DNA of 64,000 nucleotides, taken from NCBI GenBank assembly GCA_963971225.1, contig CAXARI010000006.1, positions 1-64,000 on the forward strand. The letters are read 5' to 3'. The notes under the pieces are model-generated. The model was given only the letters and a program-made list of their open reading frames with translations. It was not told the origin of the DNA and searched no databases. Of the stretch, positions 10,784-22,895 are shown piece after piece. The first letter of the stretch is position 1; every line of letters begins with the position of its first letter. The position numbers and the translations under genes are program-made. Source of the DNA: Melieria omissa (lineage: Eukaryota > Arthropoda > Insecta > Diptera > Ulidiidae).

Positions 10784-11666
10784 CGCCTTACCACAAGTTC
10801 ACTTTTCGCAAGCTTCCCCCGAGGAGTCGGAGTATATCCTCCGGACGACTCAAGCGTTAAGCGATAGTGAGCCGGTACGTGAAGCCAGTCGTGCCTCAGT
10901 AGGTTGTCCGCAAATAATCCGTTAACGCAGACAACTAAACAGGACAACACGACCCTTCCAGGCGGTGCCCGCACATAAACAAAAAAGGCGTTGGTGAACA
11001 CTAAGGCTGCGATTCCCACGGGACCCTCCAGTCTTACAAAAATTTTATTTCATTTCGCCAACGACCTGATAACCAACTAAAGCCTTCAATGCTCATCTCA
11101 GGGTGAGTAAAAGGACAACAAGTAAACTTACATCGAATTAAAATTCGAATAAACGATAAAACATATAACCAAAATTTTTTTTTACACGGAAAAATTAGCA
11201 AAAGCAAAAAAGCTTTAAAAAAAAAAAATTTTTTTTTCTTCTAAAAGAGAAATCATTGAAGTGTGCAGTGTGCGCATACAGTCAAACCAAGGAAAGAAAA
11301 AAATAAAATAAAGAAATACTAATCATTGAAAAGTGTGCAGTGCGTGCAAAGTAAGTGCAAAGTGAGTGCGAAGTGAGTGCCAAGTGCTAGGATAAGGATA
11401 TATACGGAGGCAACACAAGGACTAGAGGCACAGGAAAATAACAGGTGGGTGAATTTTTCTTCCAGCTGACCGAATTGACCAGAATTGACCAATTGAACCA
11501 GGTATAGAGGGACGACTACCTGGGGTCGAACAAGATAGGCTAGATAACAGAGACCTGGTGTAGTGACAGTGAAAACTTAAAAATAGAAGAAAGGGAAACA
11601 GTGACGGTGGGAAGTTAAGATAAAAAAAAAAAAGGAAACGGCGCAGTGAAGAACAAGAATAAAGCC
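10784..11666 (+). promoter_or_regulatory. B leader: hairpin, split env start, donor
   Basis: Noncoding leader of about 0.88 kb. It shares the phrase gtcggagtatatcctc with element A. A stem of GGTTGTCCGC (10902-10911) with GCAGACAACT (10927-10936) closes a 15-base loop and corresponds to two hairpins in A. A short ATG ORF at 11089 runs into a consensus donor GTGAGT at 11103-11108, in phase with the env exon starting at 14027. Downstream are direct repeats built on 'gtgagtgc/aagtgc' (about 11340-11385) and A-rich sequence. Confidence 0.6.
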
Positions 11667-12734
11667 ATGAAACAACTTAGTTCAAATAAAAGGTCAAAAA
11701 GACTTGGGGCGACCCCAGAAGAATTAATGCTAATTCACGGCACAGAGCATACCCCCTGCAGAGATATGCTACCTAAATATGAGTTATTAGATACCACAGA
11801 GAAATCGCGCTATCAAGCAAATACTGTAAGTGTACCGACGGTTGACAAAAATAAAAACCGCTCCTCCCATTCCCGGATGCGCAAAATAGTCCAACCAACG
11901 TTTGCAACAAAAACATTTAGTTATAAGCGAAGTGATGACAAAATACTGGGACTGATAGGCGTTGAGTATGTAATCAAAGTACTTAAAGGCTCTGGTGACT
12001 TAAATGCGAGGTTTGAGTGTGGGTTATGCGAACTTATGTCGGATGGGTCTGGTATGCAAGATCACTTGATGGGCTACAATAACCGTCTGAAATTTTGCGA
12101 AAACCACTTTCCGACTGCCATACGGCAATGCCGACAATATATCGGAAAAATTCCTGAAGAGGATGCTCAGAGAGTTATGTTACAAATTTTGAAAAAATTG
12201 GCTGTGGCTATAGAGAAACATCATGGCCGAGATTTGCCGTATGAATGCATGGAGCGTGATTTTAATATCAATCGTTACGAAATTCTTTCAAAAATATTCT
12301 CATTTCGTCATGCCACTGAACTATATGGCGCTAATTTTACACATATAGCAAATTCAAGAGACGTTGATCAGCTAGTTGCAACAAGGCATAACCTTGTTCC
12401 CCAGAAATCTTTGAATAGGACTGTCCACCCCTGTCATTCAGGTTTTGCTTCTCGTAACAAAATTCATAATCCTCAACAGTTCAGCCGACAACATCACCCT
12501 GTCCCAGAGTTACGTTATCAGCAGCCGGCTGCGAAAATGTACAATTTCAATCATTGCTATCCGGAAACATCGTTTGCAACGTCATCTTACCCAACTCCTG
12601 TTTATTTCTGTTTTATTGCTAACAAACAGATAAAAAGCAAGCAGAAGCCGCTGTACAAGAAAGAAACTGTCGATGAAAATAGAAATGCCACAGTAATCAC
12701 GCAAAGGAAAAAAAATTCCACGAATCCGACATAA
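11667..12734 (+). CDS. Captured zinc-finger-like ORF fused to an integrase tail, 355 aa
   Basis: This ORF sits where gag-pol should be. The ATG at 11667 gives 355 residues. Residues about 1-90 are basic and Ser/Thr-rich. Residues about 92-235 look like a folded domain of matrin/U1-type C2H2 character: Cys codons at 12018 and 12027 (C-x2-C), His at 12063, then LMGYNNR, where the expected second His is Asn (12081-12083). A helical part with HFPTAIRQCRQYIG follows. It does not resemble retroviral Gag, PR, RT or IN. The last about 45 residues (KSKQKPLYKKETV...NRNATVIT) match the Lys-rich integrase tail of element A. I infer a host-derived coding segment fused in frame to a pol tail. Intronless structure fits capture from mRNA. 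The function is unknown and the lost ligand may impair zinc binding. Confidence 0.6.
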   Translation: MKQLSSNKRSKRLGATPEELMLIHGTEHTPCRDMLPKYELLDTTEKSRYQANTVSVPTVDKNKNRSSHSRMRKIVQPTFATKTFSYKRSDDKILGLIGVEYVIKVLKGSGDLNARFECGLCELMSDGSGMQDHLMGYNNRLKFCENHFPTAIRQCRQYIGKIPEEDAQRVMLQILKKLAVAIEKHHGRDLPYECMERDFNINRYEILSKIFSFRHATELYGANFTHIANSRDVDQLVATRHNLVPQKSLNRTVHPCHSGFASRNKIHNPQQFSRQHHPVPELRYQQPAAKMYNFNHCYPETSFATSSYPTPVYFCFIANKQIKSKQKPLYKKETVDENRNATVITQRKKNSTNPT

Positions 12735-13038
12735 GAAATGTCTGACGACCAATAAGAAACAACATCGGTAAAGAGCACATAACTCATGCATAGATCCTTG
12801 TGCCCCAGCGGTCTGGGTACAAATTCGTTTGTAGTCGATCAAGCCAGATTGGTTCAATTCCAGTTAACTCGGTGGTCCGAGTGGCGAACAATCGAAGTGG
12901 TTCAACTCCACCAGGAGGACTATGTCTTCAACTGACGTGAAATCACTCGTGCCATGAGTAGGCCATTTGCAATTATTAACGCTTTTGGCTAAAAGGGAAC
13001 AACGCGAGCTTTCCAATGTCATCTGAGTGAAGTGCCTC
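12735..13038 (+). other. B spacer with two tRNA-like internal promoter motifs
   Basis: No ORF. Two B-box-like motifs, GGTTCAATTCC (12851-12861) and GGTTCAACTCC (12899-12909), lie 48 bases apart. An A-box-like TGGTCCGAGTGGC (12873-12885) precedes the second. The A-to-B distance is shorter than in a normal tRNA and I cannot fold a complete cloverleaf, so this is at best a tRNA-derived remnant. Confidence 0.3.
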
Positions 13039-13189
13039 TATGCCGATAATTAGGAAAAAAATTAAAGGGAAAAACAAACCATTGTACCGTAAAAAGATAG
13101 TATCTAAAGACAATAGGGTGACAGTAACGACAGAAAGTGGAAGAAGAATTCACAAGGCCCATATCAAGAGTTGCACTCCAAAAAAATAA
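13039..13189 (+). pseudogene. pol: B integrase C-terminal tail remnant
   Basis: An open stretch of about 49 codons ending TAA encodes KIKGKNKPLYRKK, then NRVTVTTESGRRIHKAHIKS. This is clearly the same as the end of A pol (KQIKGKHKKRYKQ, then KVTVITRSGKRIHKSHIKN at about 58695-58805). The rest of pol is absent. It is the second integrase-tail copy in B; the first is fused to the ORF at 11667-12734. Confidence 0.7.
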
Positions 13190-14026
13190 AATAACATAAA
13201 ATATGAAAAAATATATGCAATTAAAATATAAAAGAAATTTTATAAATTAGTAAAGACCACATAAAATACAATCAGCAATCTTGTATGCTGAAGTACATCA
13301 GTAAATCAATCAATAAATATCTTATATACTAGAATATACGTAACAATATAAGTATAGCATGAAATGCGATAAATTCAATCACATAAGCACTTGCACCAGC
13401 ACATATTTGCACCAGCACACAAAGTAAAATACAACTGCACGTAAAACCGCACAAAATATACACTCACACACAAGAAAGAGATATGCTTTTTACATACCGT
13501 CAAGAAACAATCAAAAAAAAAGAGAACAAGTTTTTTTAGTAAAAATAGAAAATTAAGATGTACAAAAAATTATTCAAGTATCATGAATACTGTTAAAATC
13601 AAATAGAAAAAAAAAGAAACGATGTTATCACACACCGTCGCAGTGCCCAAGTCCCAACAAATATGGCAGATACCTGGCAAGAAGAACCCAGGTATTGGGG
13701 CTCAACTCCCCGTTTGGGAACGACAGAATAGTACCATGCGCATAGAATATATATAAAAATAAAATAAAAAGAAAGAAGAAAAGAAATAATGTTAATTAAA
13801 CAAAAAGGAAAATAGGTGCATAACTACCTAGAATACGTTACTGGACCTCCAGATCATTATCCTATATTATATTTTGTAATATTAAAATGCCTTATACCAA
13901 TTCCCACTAACTACAAAAAGGTAACCACTTGTTAAGGAAACTAATACAAATTTTTTAACTAACTAGTTAACACATTAACAGATAAGTCTTAACAAATTTC
14001 ACACCTAAACAACTATCCTAAGCTAG
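13190..14026 (+). other. B pol-env spacer and splice acceptor
   Basis: AT-rich, with no supported ORF. It corresponds in position to the A pol-env spacer (58818-59388). An AG at 14025-14026 (cctaagctag) is the candidate acceptor: the env frame is open right after it and in phase with the leader exon ending at 11102. Confidence 0.45.
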
Positions 14027-15359
14027 GTTACTACACCTCCTGACGGTGGCAAATGGCGTCCAGATATTCAACTACAAGGCGCCTGTGGTGACGATTCAAC
14101 ACGGGAACGCATGGGTCATCAGTGGGCATTTCAAAATGGTGTACGTCATCAATACAGGATCCCTTAAGGAAGCGGCAAAGAAGATTACTGCGGTGGCCCA
14201 AGACGCGCTGAGGAGCACAGAAGACAAGGCTATTTTTGACTACTACGTAAACCAAATTAATGACCGCCTTGACGAACTTCGCAGCAGCAAGAGGAAGACT
14301 CGCTCCATTGACTGGCTGGGAGCTGCGTGGAAATGGATAGCTGGTTCACCCGACGCCACCGATTGGAATCAGGTGCTGAATTCAGAGAAAGAAATCTGGG
14401 AGAACAACAATCAGCAATACAAAATCAATAATGGCATCTTGGAAGCCACGAGTGATGTCATAGCCAAGGTTAACGAAATGATAACGAAGGTCAACAACGT
14501 TTCAAAATACGTAGAAACGATGGAGCCAGGACGCAACATTATGAGTAAGGTGCTTATACTAAAAGAACAGGTAGATGAAGTCGTAAGGGCATGCCAAATG
14601 GCAAAGAACGGGATCGTGAACACTAACCTCCTCGACAAGGAAGAGATCAATCAAGTTATATCGGAAATAGAGACGTTGCCGTACCAGAACGCGATTGAAG
14701 CTATCGAGTATGGGAAGCCTTCAGTCTACACGAACGGTACGCTGCTGCTGTATGTGCTCTCACTGCCGAAAACCAAGAACGAAAGGTATCATCTTCTAAC
14801 AACAAGAGCCACCATCTCAGAGGGCAAACAACTAGCTCTCAATTATACCAAGATGCTGGTTAACCAAAGAGAAACGTTCGGCATCACCGGAACGTGCACA
14901 CACATCAGCAATTCAACGATCTGCTACCCCGAGGAGATAGAAGTGCTGCCCGAAGATAGCTGCCTGCCACGAGTGATTAAAGGAGGCCACGCTGAATGCC
15001 ACTACGTACCCAGCGACAAGGACGTGATCGAGACGATAGACGACAACACACTATTTCTCACCAATTTCAGGGGAACCATCAGGGCAGAAAATTACACCAG
15101 ATTATTGGAGGGAACCTTCGTCATCCAGCTAAACAACGAAACCATCGAGTTGGGAAACGAGACTTATTCTAGCAGATCCGTGACAAGACTCTTGGCACTA
15201 CCGCCAGTCCTCCACAACATAACGAATCGCGGTCTAAAGCCAACCTTCGAATATGTGCACGATGGCCACTTACAAAACTTCAAGTACATGGGGCACCTGA
15301 AGAATATGACTAACCTTTCTGTCGTTGCAGATTCTCTGATCTTTTCAGTAATGGCTTGA
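14027..15359 (+). CDS. env: B env, truncated at the membrane anchor
   Basis: Homologous to A env along its length. The N-terminus is hydrophobic directly after the splice acceptor and has no ATG in this exon, which fits a start codon in the spliced leader at 11089. A basic cleavage site (RKTRS) lies near 14294-14308, followed by the LGAAWKWIAGSPDATDW segment shared with A. Several N-x-S/T sites and paired cysteines follow. A TGA at 15357-15359 stops translation inside the region that aligns with the A transmembrane anchor; the frame continues open after it into the LTR. The product would therefore lack most of its anchor and the cytoplasmic tail. Apart from this the ORF is intact. Confidence 0.75.
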
Positions 15360-15496
15360 TTGGCATACATCTTTTGGCGAAGACTAACGATGAAGACGGG
15401 CATCCCGCCACTCCAGGAAATAGCGGGAGCCCAAGCTGCCACGCAACATCCTCTGGCAACCGTAGTCAGCGGGACGCAGACTTTTGAAGGGGGGGC

Positions 15497-15856
15497 AGTT
15501 AGCACGGGGCCACCACTGGCCAACTAATATGCAACGCCAGCACTTTCCCGCGCTGCGTACCACACGCGCGCAGCAACGTGACCAGCGACCTCGGCAATAT
15601 GCAACGCCAGCACTTTCCCGCGCTGCTTACCACACGCGCGCAGCAACGTGACCAGCGACCTCGGCAGCGTGTCTGGTCAGCGCTCTTCGAGCTGCAACCT
15701 GATCCTCGCTACGCCACACCAGCACGCCAAGACGCTGACACAGCAGACGCGCCGCGTCCACCGTGGGATCGCCTACCTCAGCGAATCGCCGTCACCATGG
15801 GAGCGGTGCCGGACATAGGTTACGAGTAGGCTTAAGCAACACATTGTACTCACTCT
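15497..15856 (+). repeat. B 3' LTR, truncated by the AAT array
   Basis: Starts AGTTAGCACGG after the purine tract GAAGGGGGGGC (15486-15496). It matches the 5' LTR until CACTCT at 15856 and then gives way to AAT repeats. Its early part contains a 70-bp tandem duplication (15526-15595 and 15596-15665, differing by one base), possibly repeated regulatory sequence. About 140 bp of LTR expected from the 5' copy are missing. Confidence 0.75.
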
Positions 15857-15857
15857 C

Positions 15858-17070
<1,213 letters not shown>

Positions 17071-17171
17071 CCCCGCAGGGGTATCCTTACGAAAGGATAA
17101 CGGGTGTAACGGCCCCGCGGACCCTAGTTGACCATCGGCCTAGGCCAACCACCTGCCGGTGTGTATAATAG
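17071..17171 (+). other. Dong 5' UTR with short inverted repeats
   Basis: It begins CCCCGCAGGGG, followed by ATCCTTACGAAAGGAT, two perfect small hairpins in the first 35 bases. The coding frame is closed until 17172 (TAG at 17169-17171) and contains no ATG until 17339, so initiation may be internal or non-AUG, as discussed for R2-type elements. Confidence 0.5.
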
Positions 17172-20100
17172 GTTACAGAAACGCAAAACCTAGCCTCGGA
17201 CGAGCGTCGTAACGGTCGAGGACGACGCGGGACACAACAACTCGACCATGATACCGACCCGGACAACGAACCCCAACCAGCCCAAAGTGTTTTGTCAAAT
17301 CAACCGACGACCACAAAAGCTGGCAAGCCTAGGCAACGCATGATGTGGACTAACGAAATGAACATAAATATCATGCGCTGCTACTATAGAAGTACCAAAT
17401 TAGAAACAGTAAAAGTAGGATATCGCCAAGAATTTCACAGACTATTTGTACAAATATACCCACAATACAGTGAAATAACACAGCAGAGACTTGCAGACCA
17501 GAGAAGAGCCATAGTAACTAACAACCGCCTAACTAACATCGAAATCCAAAACATAAAAGAGGAAATATCGGCTGAAATAAACACAAACACTCAACAAAAC
17601 CCGGAAATACAACAACATAATCTCAATAACAATGCAAATCACCCAACCACACCCGACCAAGAACAGTATATACACCAAAACATTAATACACGGCACAATA
17701 ACAACCGAACCAATAGTCCATCCGACGAAAACAACAACACACAAGCAAGCCCAAACAGAAACCAAAGTATAGCACCTGACAATAACAACCCAACCACCAA
17801 CAGTCCATCCGACGAGAACAACAACACACAAGCAAGCCCAAACAGAAACCAAAGTACAGAACCTGAAAACACCGACAGTAGAGAAAACGTACTATTCGAA
17901 AAAATTAAAAATGAAATGTAAGCAAACTTGACGAGGTGGAAAGAAGTGAACCCCACAATGCGGCCAAAAATCCCCAAACTAATAGTTAAAAAACAAACTA
18001 CAAACCTAATAGACATAGTCAATAATCAAATCATCCCCACCCTACTCGATAACCCGACAATAGAAGACATTCACACACTAACCTACGTATCCGCAATGAC
18101 GATAACAACTATTAACAACCAGCAACCTATATCACACCAAAAGGGAAATAACCCACCAAAACCTAAATGGCAAATCCGCATAGAAAACAAAATAAACAAC
18201 CTAAGAAAAGACATAGGCCGACTAACACAATACTCAAAAGGAAATAAATCAAAAAATATCACCAAACACATAAATAATATGAAGCTAAAATACAAAAAAC
18301 CAATAGAAGAAATACTTGACACACAAAAACAAAGACTTAAAGTATATGCGGCCAGACTTACTAGGTATAAAGAATAAGCCAAAAGAAAGCTAGATAACCG
18401 ACTTTTCACAAACAACGAAAAAATACTCTACAGAAGACTTACAAACAGGGATTCACCCCGAATTAACCCACCCACAAAAGAACAAATCACAACCTACTGG
18501 AACCAAATATGGTCAACCTCCATTCAGCACAATAGCAAGGCCCAATGGATACAACAAGAAGAACAACGTAATAAAGATCTACCAACTCAAGAAAACTACA
18601 AAATCACAACGGAAGAAATCACGCAAATAATAAACAAAACACATAACTGGAAATGCCCAGGATTAGACAACATTCACAACTTCTGGTACAAAAAACTTAC
18701 CGCCATGCACCAACACCTAGCCGAAGCAATTAACGAAGCAATAGACCAACCTCAAAAACTCCCTAACTTTTTAACAATAGGCCAGACATACATAAAACCA
18801 AAAAACAACGAAACCAAAAATCCTGCCAACTATAGACCTATAACCTGCCTACCAACCCTATATAAGATAATATCAGCCACAATCTGCAACAAAATAGACG
18901 CCCACCTAACAAAATATGATATAATAACAAATGAACAGAAAGGATGCAGAAAACACAGCAAAGGATGCAAAGAACAATTAATAATAGATGCAATAATAAT
19001 GAAGCAGACCACAACACAACAACGACACCTACACTCATGCTACATAGACTATCAAAAAGCGTTTGACTCTGTCCCACACAGTTGGCTCATTAAAGTACTA
19101 CAAATATACAAAATACACCCAAAGTACATACAATTCCTAACAGATACCATGAAAAAGTGGAAGACCTCAATAAAACTAGTCACAACAAGCACAATAACTA
19201 CAGAAGAAATACCTATTAAAAGAGGAATATTCCAAGGCGATTCACTCAGCGCGCTTAGGTTTTGCCTCTGCTTAAACCCCCTCTCGAATGCACTCAATGA
19301 CACGTCATACGGATACAATATCAAACTCGAAAGAACAACCAAGCACAGAATAAACCACTTATTATACATGGATGACATCAAACTATATGCAGCTACACGG
19401 ACACAACTAACAGGACTTCTGAAAATAACCGAAAAACTAACAACGGATATAAAAATGAACTTTGGGATTAGCAAATGTAAGAGCCAACACATAGAAAAAG
19501 GAAAATGGATGGAAACATACACCGAAACGCTAAACAACGAAACTCTAGACAACATGGAAGAAAACGAAACATATAAATATCTAGGATTCCAGCAGAGTAC
19601 CAGAATTGACCACACAACAATTAAAAAACAGCTTACTAAACAATATGAAAAACGCCTCATCCAGATACTAAAAACACACCTCAACTCTAAAAACCTCTGC
19701 AAAGCCGTGAACACATTCGCCACACCCATACTAACGTACTCATTCGGGGTTATAAAATGGTCAAACACAGATCTATGTAGCATAGAAATAATCACCAGGA
19801 AACATCTAACAAACTACAGAAAACTGCACCCAAACTCATGCCTAGAACGACTAACTATACCCAGACTGGAAGGAGGAAGAGGGCTTATAGACATTCACAA
19901 TCTTCACAATAACCAAATAAGGAAGCTAAGGGAATTCTTTCACTCACACACATCAGCACTCCACCAAGCAATAGCATTAGCGGACAAAAATTACACACCA
20001 CTAAATCTACACAATACCCAATACGCACTGACACATAGAACAATAGAAGATAAAAAGATGATATGGGCACAGAAACAGATTCACGGTAAACACATACAAA

Positions 20101-20462
20101 TAATGGGTGATACAAACATAGACAGACAACACTCATACACATGGCTACAAAAAGGAGAACTATACCCCGAAACTGAAGGTTTCCTGGTAGCAATTCAAGA
20201 CCAAGTAATCCTCACCAGAAACTATCAAAGATACATATTAAAGGACCCAACTATCAATAATGGCAAGTGCCGCAGATGCCAAATATCCACAGAAACAATA
20301 GACCATATAACAACCGGATGTAGATTACTAGCAGGATCAGAGTACACACAAAGACATAATATCATTGCAAAAATACTGCATCAAGAACTAGCTACCAACC
20401 TCCAATTGACAGAAAACAATGATCCATATTATAAATACACGGGGGAGAGGGCTGGGTTGTGA
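17172..20462 (+). pseudogene. Dong copy 1 ORF (RT, CCHC), interrupted
   Basis: One frame throughout. Stops are TAA at 17919-17921 (CAA in copy 2) and TAA at 18375-18377 (also in copy 2); the frame ends at TGA in the inserted element (20460-20462). The N-terminal part has a conserved patch (RMMWTNEMN, then CYYRS) and a tandem repeat built on SPSDENNNTQASPNRNQS (about 17716-17858). RT motifs include CPGLDNIHNFWYKK (about 18656-18697), YRPITCLPTLYKI (about 18832-18870), AFDSVPHSW (about 19059-19085) and YMDD at 19365-19376. Near the end C-x2-C-x7-H-x4-C (about 20269-20322) and RHNIIAKIL precede the endonuclease, as in R2/R4 proteins. The endonuclease core is missing at the insertion. Confidence 0.8.
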
Positions 20463-21407
20463 ACCAGGCTGGGGTGTGAACCATTGCCATTTTTTCTTTC
20501 CCTAATTGACATATCGCCAATCTTTCAACTGTCAATTTTGTCTTATGATATGACTCTGCTTTTGTGGTTACACCGAAGTACAAACATGTATTGCTTGTGG
20601 CAGCAATCGAGTTTGAAAGACATCGTGTTTGAAAATCGACTGCGAAAACTTCTTGGCTTTTTTTTAAAGTGCTATCTTAGTGACTGAGCTTATTGCAAAA
20701 AGGTTTGTGTAATACATGTTTATTTAGTGTTTTGATTCTATCTTACGATGCAATATTTGTTTATGTCGAATTATGATTGAAAGTGTCGTTTATTTTAAAG
20801 TTTCCAAAATGGCATCGTGGTTGGGCTGTGAACCACTGAAGTGGCTGTGTTATGAACCACCTGCTTTTCGTACTACATTTGTTCTAACACTGTCAAATAT
20901 GGACGGATATATTAAAATAAAGTAATTTTATGTAATTTCACCCGATTTTCTTGAGTTCACTTGAAGTGAGCCACGCATTCGTATTTCACAAGCAAACATT
21001 GCGACACCGATTAGGATGAAAATTCAAAAAATTTAGCACTTTCATTCATTGCGATTTTTTGGCCTAATTGGCGTCATTATAACTTTTTTTCACCTCTTGA
21101 GGCTTCCTGATTAAATAAATTCTCAATGTACTTAAAAATTATGGGTGTTTTCTTCGTATTTTCCGACTTTAATAGGGATTTTCCAGATGGTTCACAACCC
21201 AGCCACTTTTTTGAAAAAGCGAAAAATCACGTTCTCAGAAAATTGGACGTAGAGAGTTAAGTTTCAATCAAAACGGTACTCTGTCTTCATAACAAAGTTG
21301 CGTTATATATTCACCTTTCCAACGGTATCTTCGATTTTTCGATATCTTTATTCTGTGAAAAGTTAGAGCCAAAAAACAAAACCCGGTTCACACCCCAGCC
21401 CTCTCCC
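20441..21407. mobile_element. MITE-like DNA element 2, copy in Dong 1
   Basis: The left end GGGGGAGAGGGCTGGGTTGTGAACC is inverted at the right end (GGTTCACACCCCAGCCCTCTCCC, ending 21407). The TGTGAACC motif recurs in a pair at the left end, again near 20825-20861, and inverted near 21189-21206 and 21385-21397. No transposase ORF. It has the same build and GGGGAGAG tip as element 1 at 7051-8132. The target duplication is unclear. Confidence 0.7.
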
Positions 21408-21691
21408 TTACATATCTAATTGAAATAAGCGCCCCCAATGACACAAACATACACAAAAAATACACTGAAAAAATTGAAAAATATAATGAATTAGCCCTTG
21501 AAATAAAACGGGTGTGGAAACAAAATGCAGTAAAAACAATACCCTTTATAATCTCCGCAACAGGAATACTACACAAATCATTCATTCCAAACCTGAAAAT
21601 TCTAAACATAGACCAATTTATACACCATAAAATACAAAAAGCGGTAATCCTACAGACATGCAACATAACAAGAAAATTTTTAAACCAATAA
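21408..21691 (+). pseudogene. Dong copy 1 endonuclease C-terminal fragment
   Basis: After the insertion the protein resumes with TYLIEISAPNDTN, then EKIEKYNELALEIKRVWKQ and ends at TAA 21689-21691. This is the late part of the restriction-like endonuclease of R2/R4 elements. The preceding catalytic core (PD...D type motif) is not present on either side of the insertion, so it was lost when the element inserted or later. Copy 2 shows the same. Confidence 0.65.
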
Positions 21692-21801
21692 AACAAATAA
21701 TATACAATAGTACCGATATGACTTGCAACGACAACTGCCGTCATACTCGGTGAAAATGGACCCCGCCTCGCGCGGTATGCGGGGGGGAGAGAGGCCGTGG
21801 G

Positions 21802-22794
<993 letters not shown>

Positions 22795-22895
22795 CCCCGC
22801 AGGGGTATCCTTACGAAAGGATAACGGGTGTAACGGCCCCGCGGACCCTAGTTGACCATCGGCCTAGGCCAACCACCTGCCGGTGTGTATAATAG

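Larger units (their letters stand above)
10337..15856 (+). mobile_element. Chimeric errantivirus-like element B (env plus captured ORF, no gag-pol)
   Basis: LTRs at both ends, a primer site, a leader related to element A, a splice donor, an ORF unrelated to gag-pol, two copies of an integrase tail, a splice acceptor, env, a purine tract and a 3' LTR. RT, protease and the integrase core are absent, so mobilisation would need proteins from a relative such as A, with which it shares the primer site and leader hairpin. The 5' LTR lacks its first part because E1 sits there. The 3' LTR is cut off by the AAT array. Confidence 0.75.
17071..21801 (+). mobile_element. R4/Dong-type LINE, copy 1
   Basis: A non-LTR element flanked on both sides by AAT arrays. 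It has a 5' UTR, a single long ORF (N-terminal region, RT, CCHC motif, start of a restriction-like endonuclease), and a 3' UTR ending GGCCGTGGG at 21801. Dong of Bombyx, in the R4 clade, is known to insert in TAA repeats, and the RT plus CCHC organisation fits. The ORF has two stops and an inserted inverted-repeat element at 20441-21407. Copy 2 is nearly identical. Confidence 0.8.

Noticed and set aside
17071..17180. HDV-like ribozyme at the Dong 5' end as a firm feature
   Set aside because: Hairpins are visible, but I could not place the five helices of the double pseudoknot. Kept only as a question in the findings.
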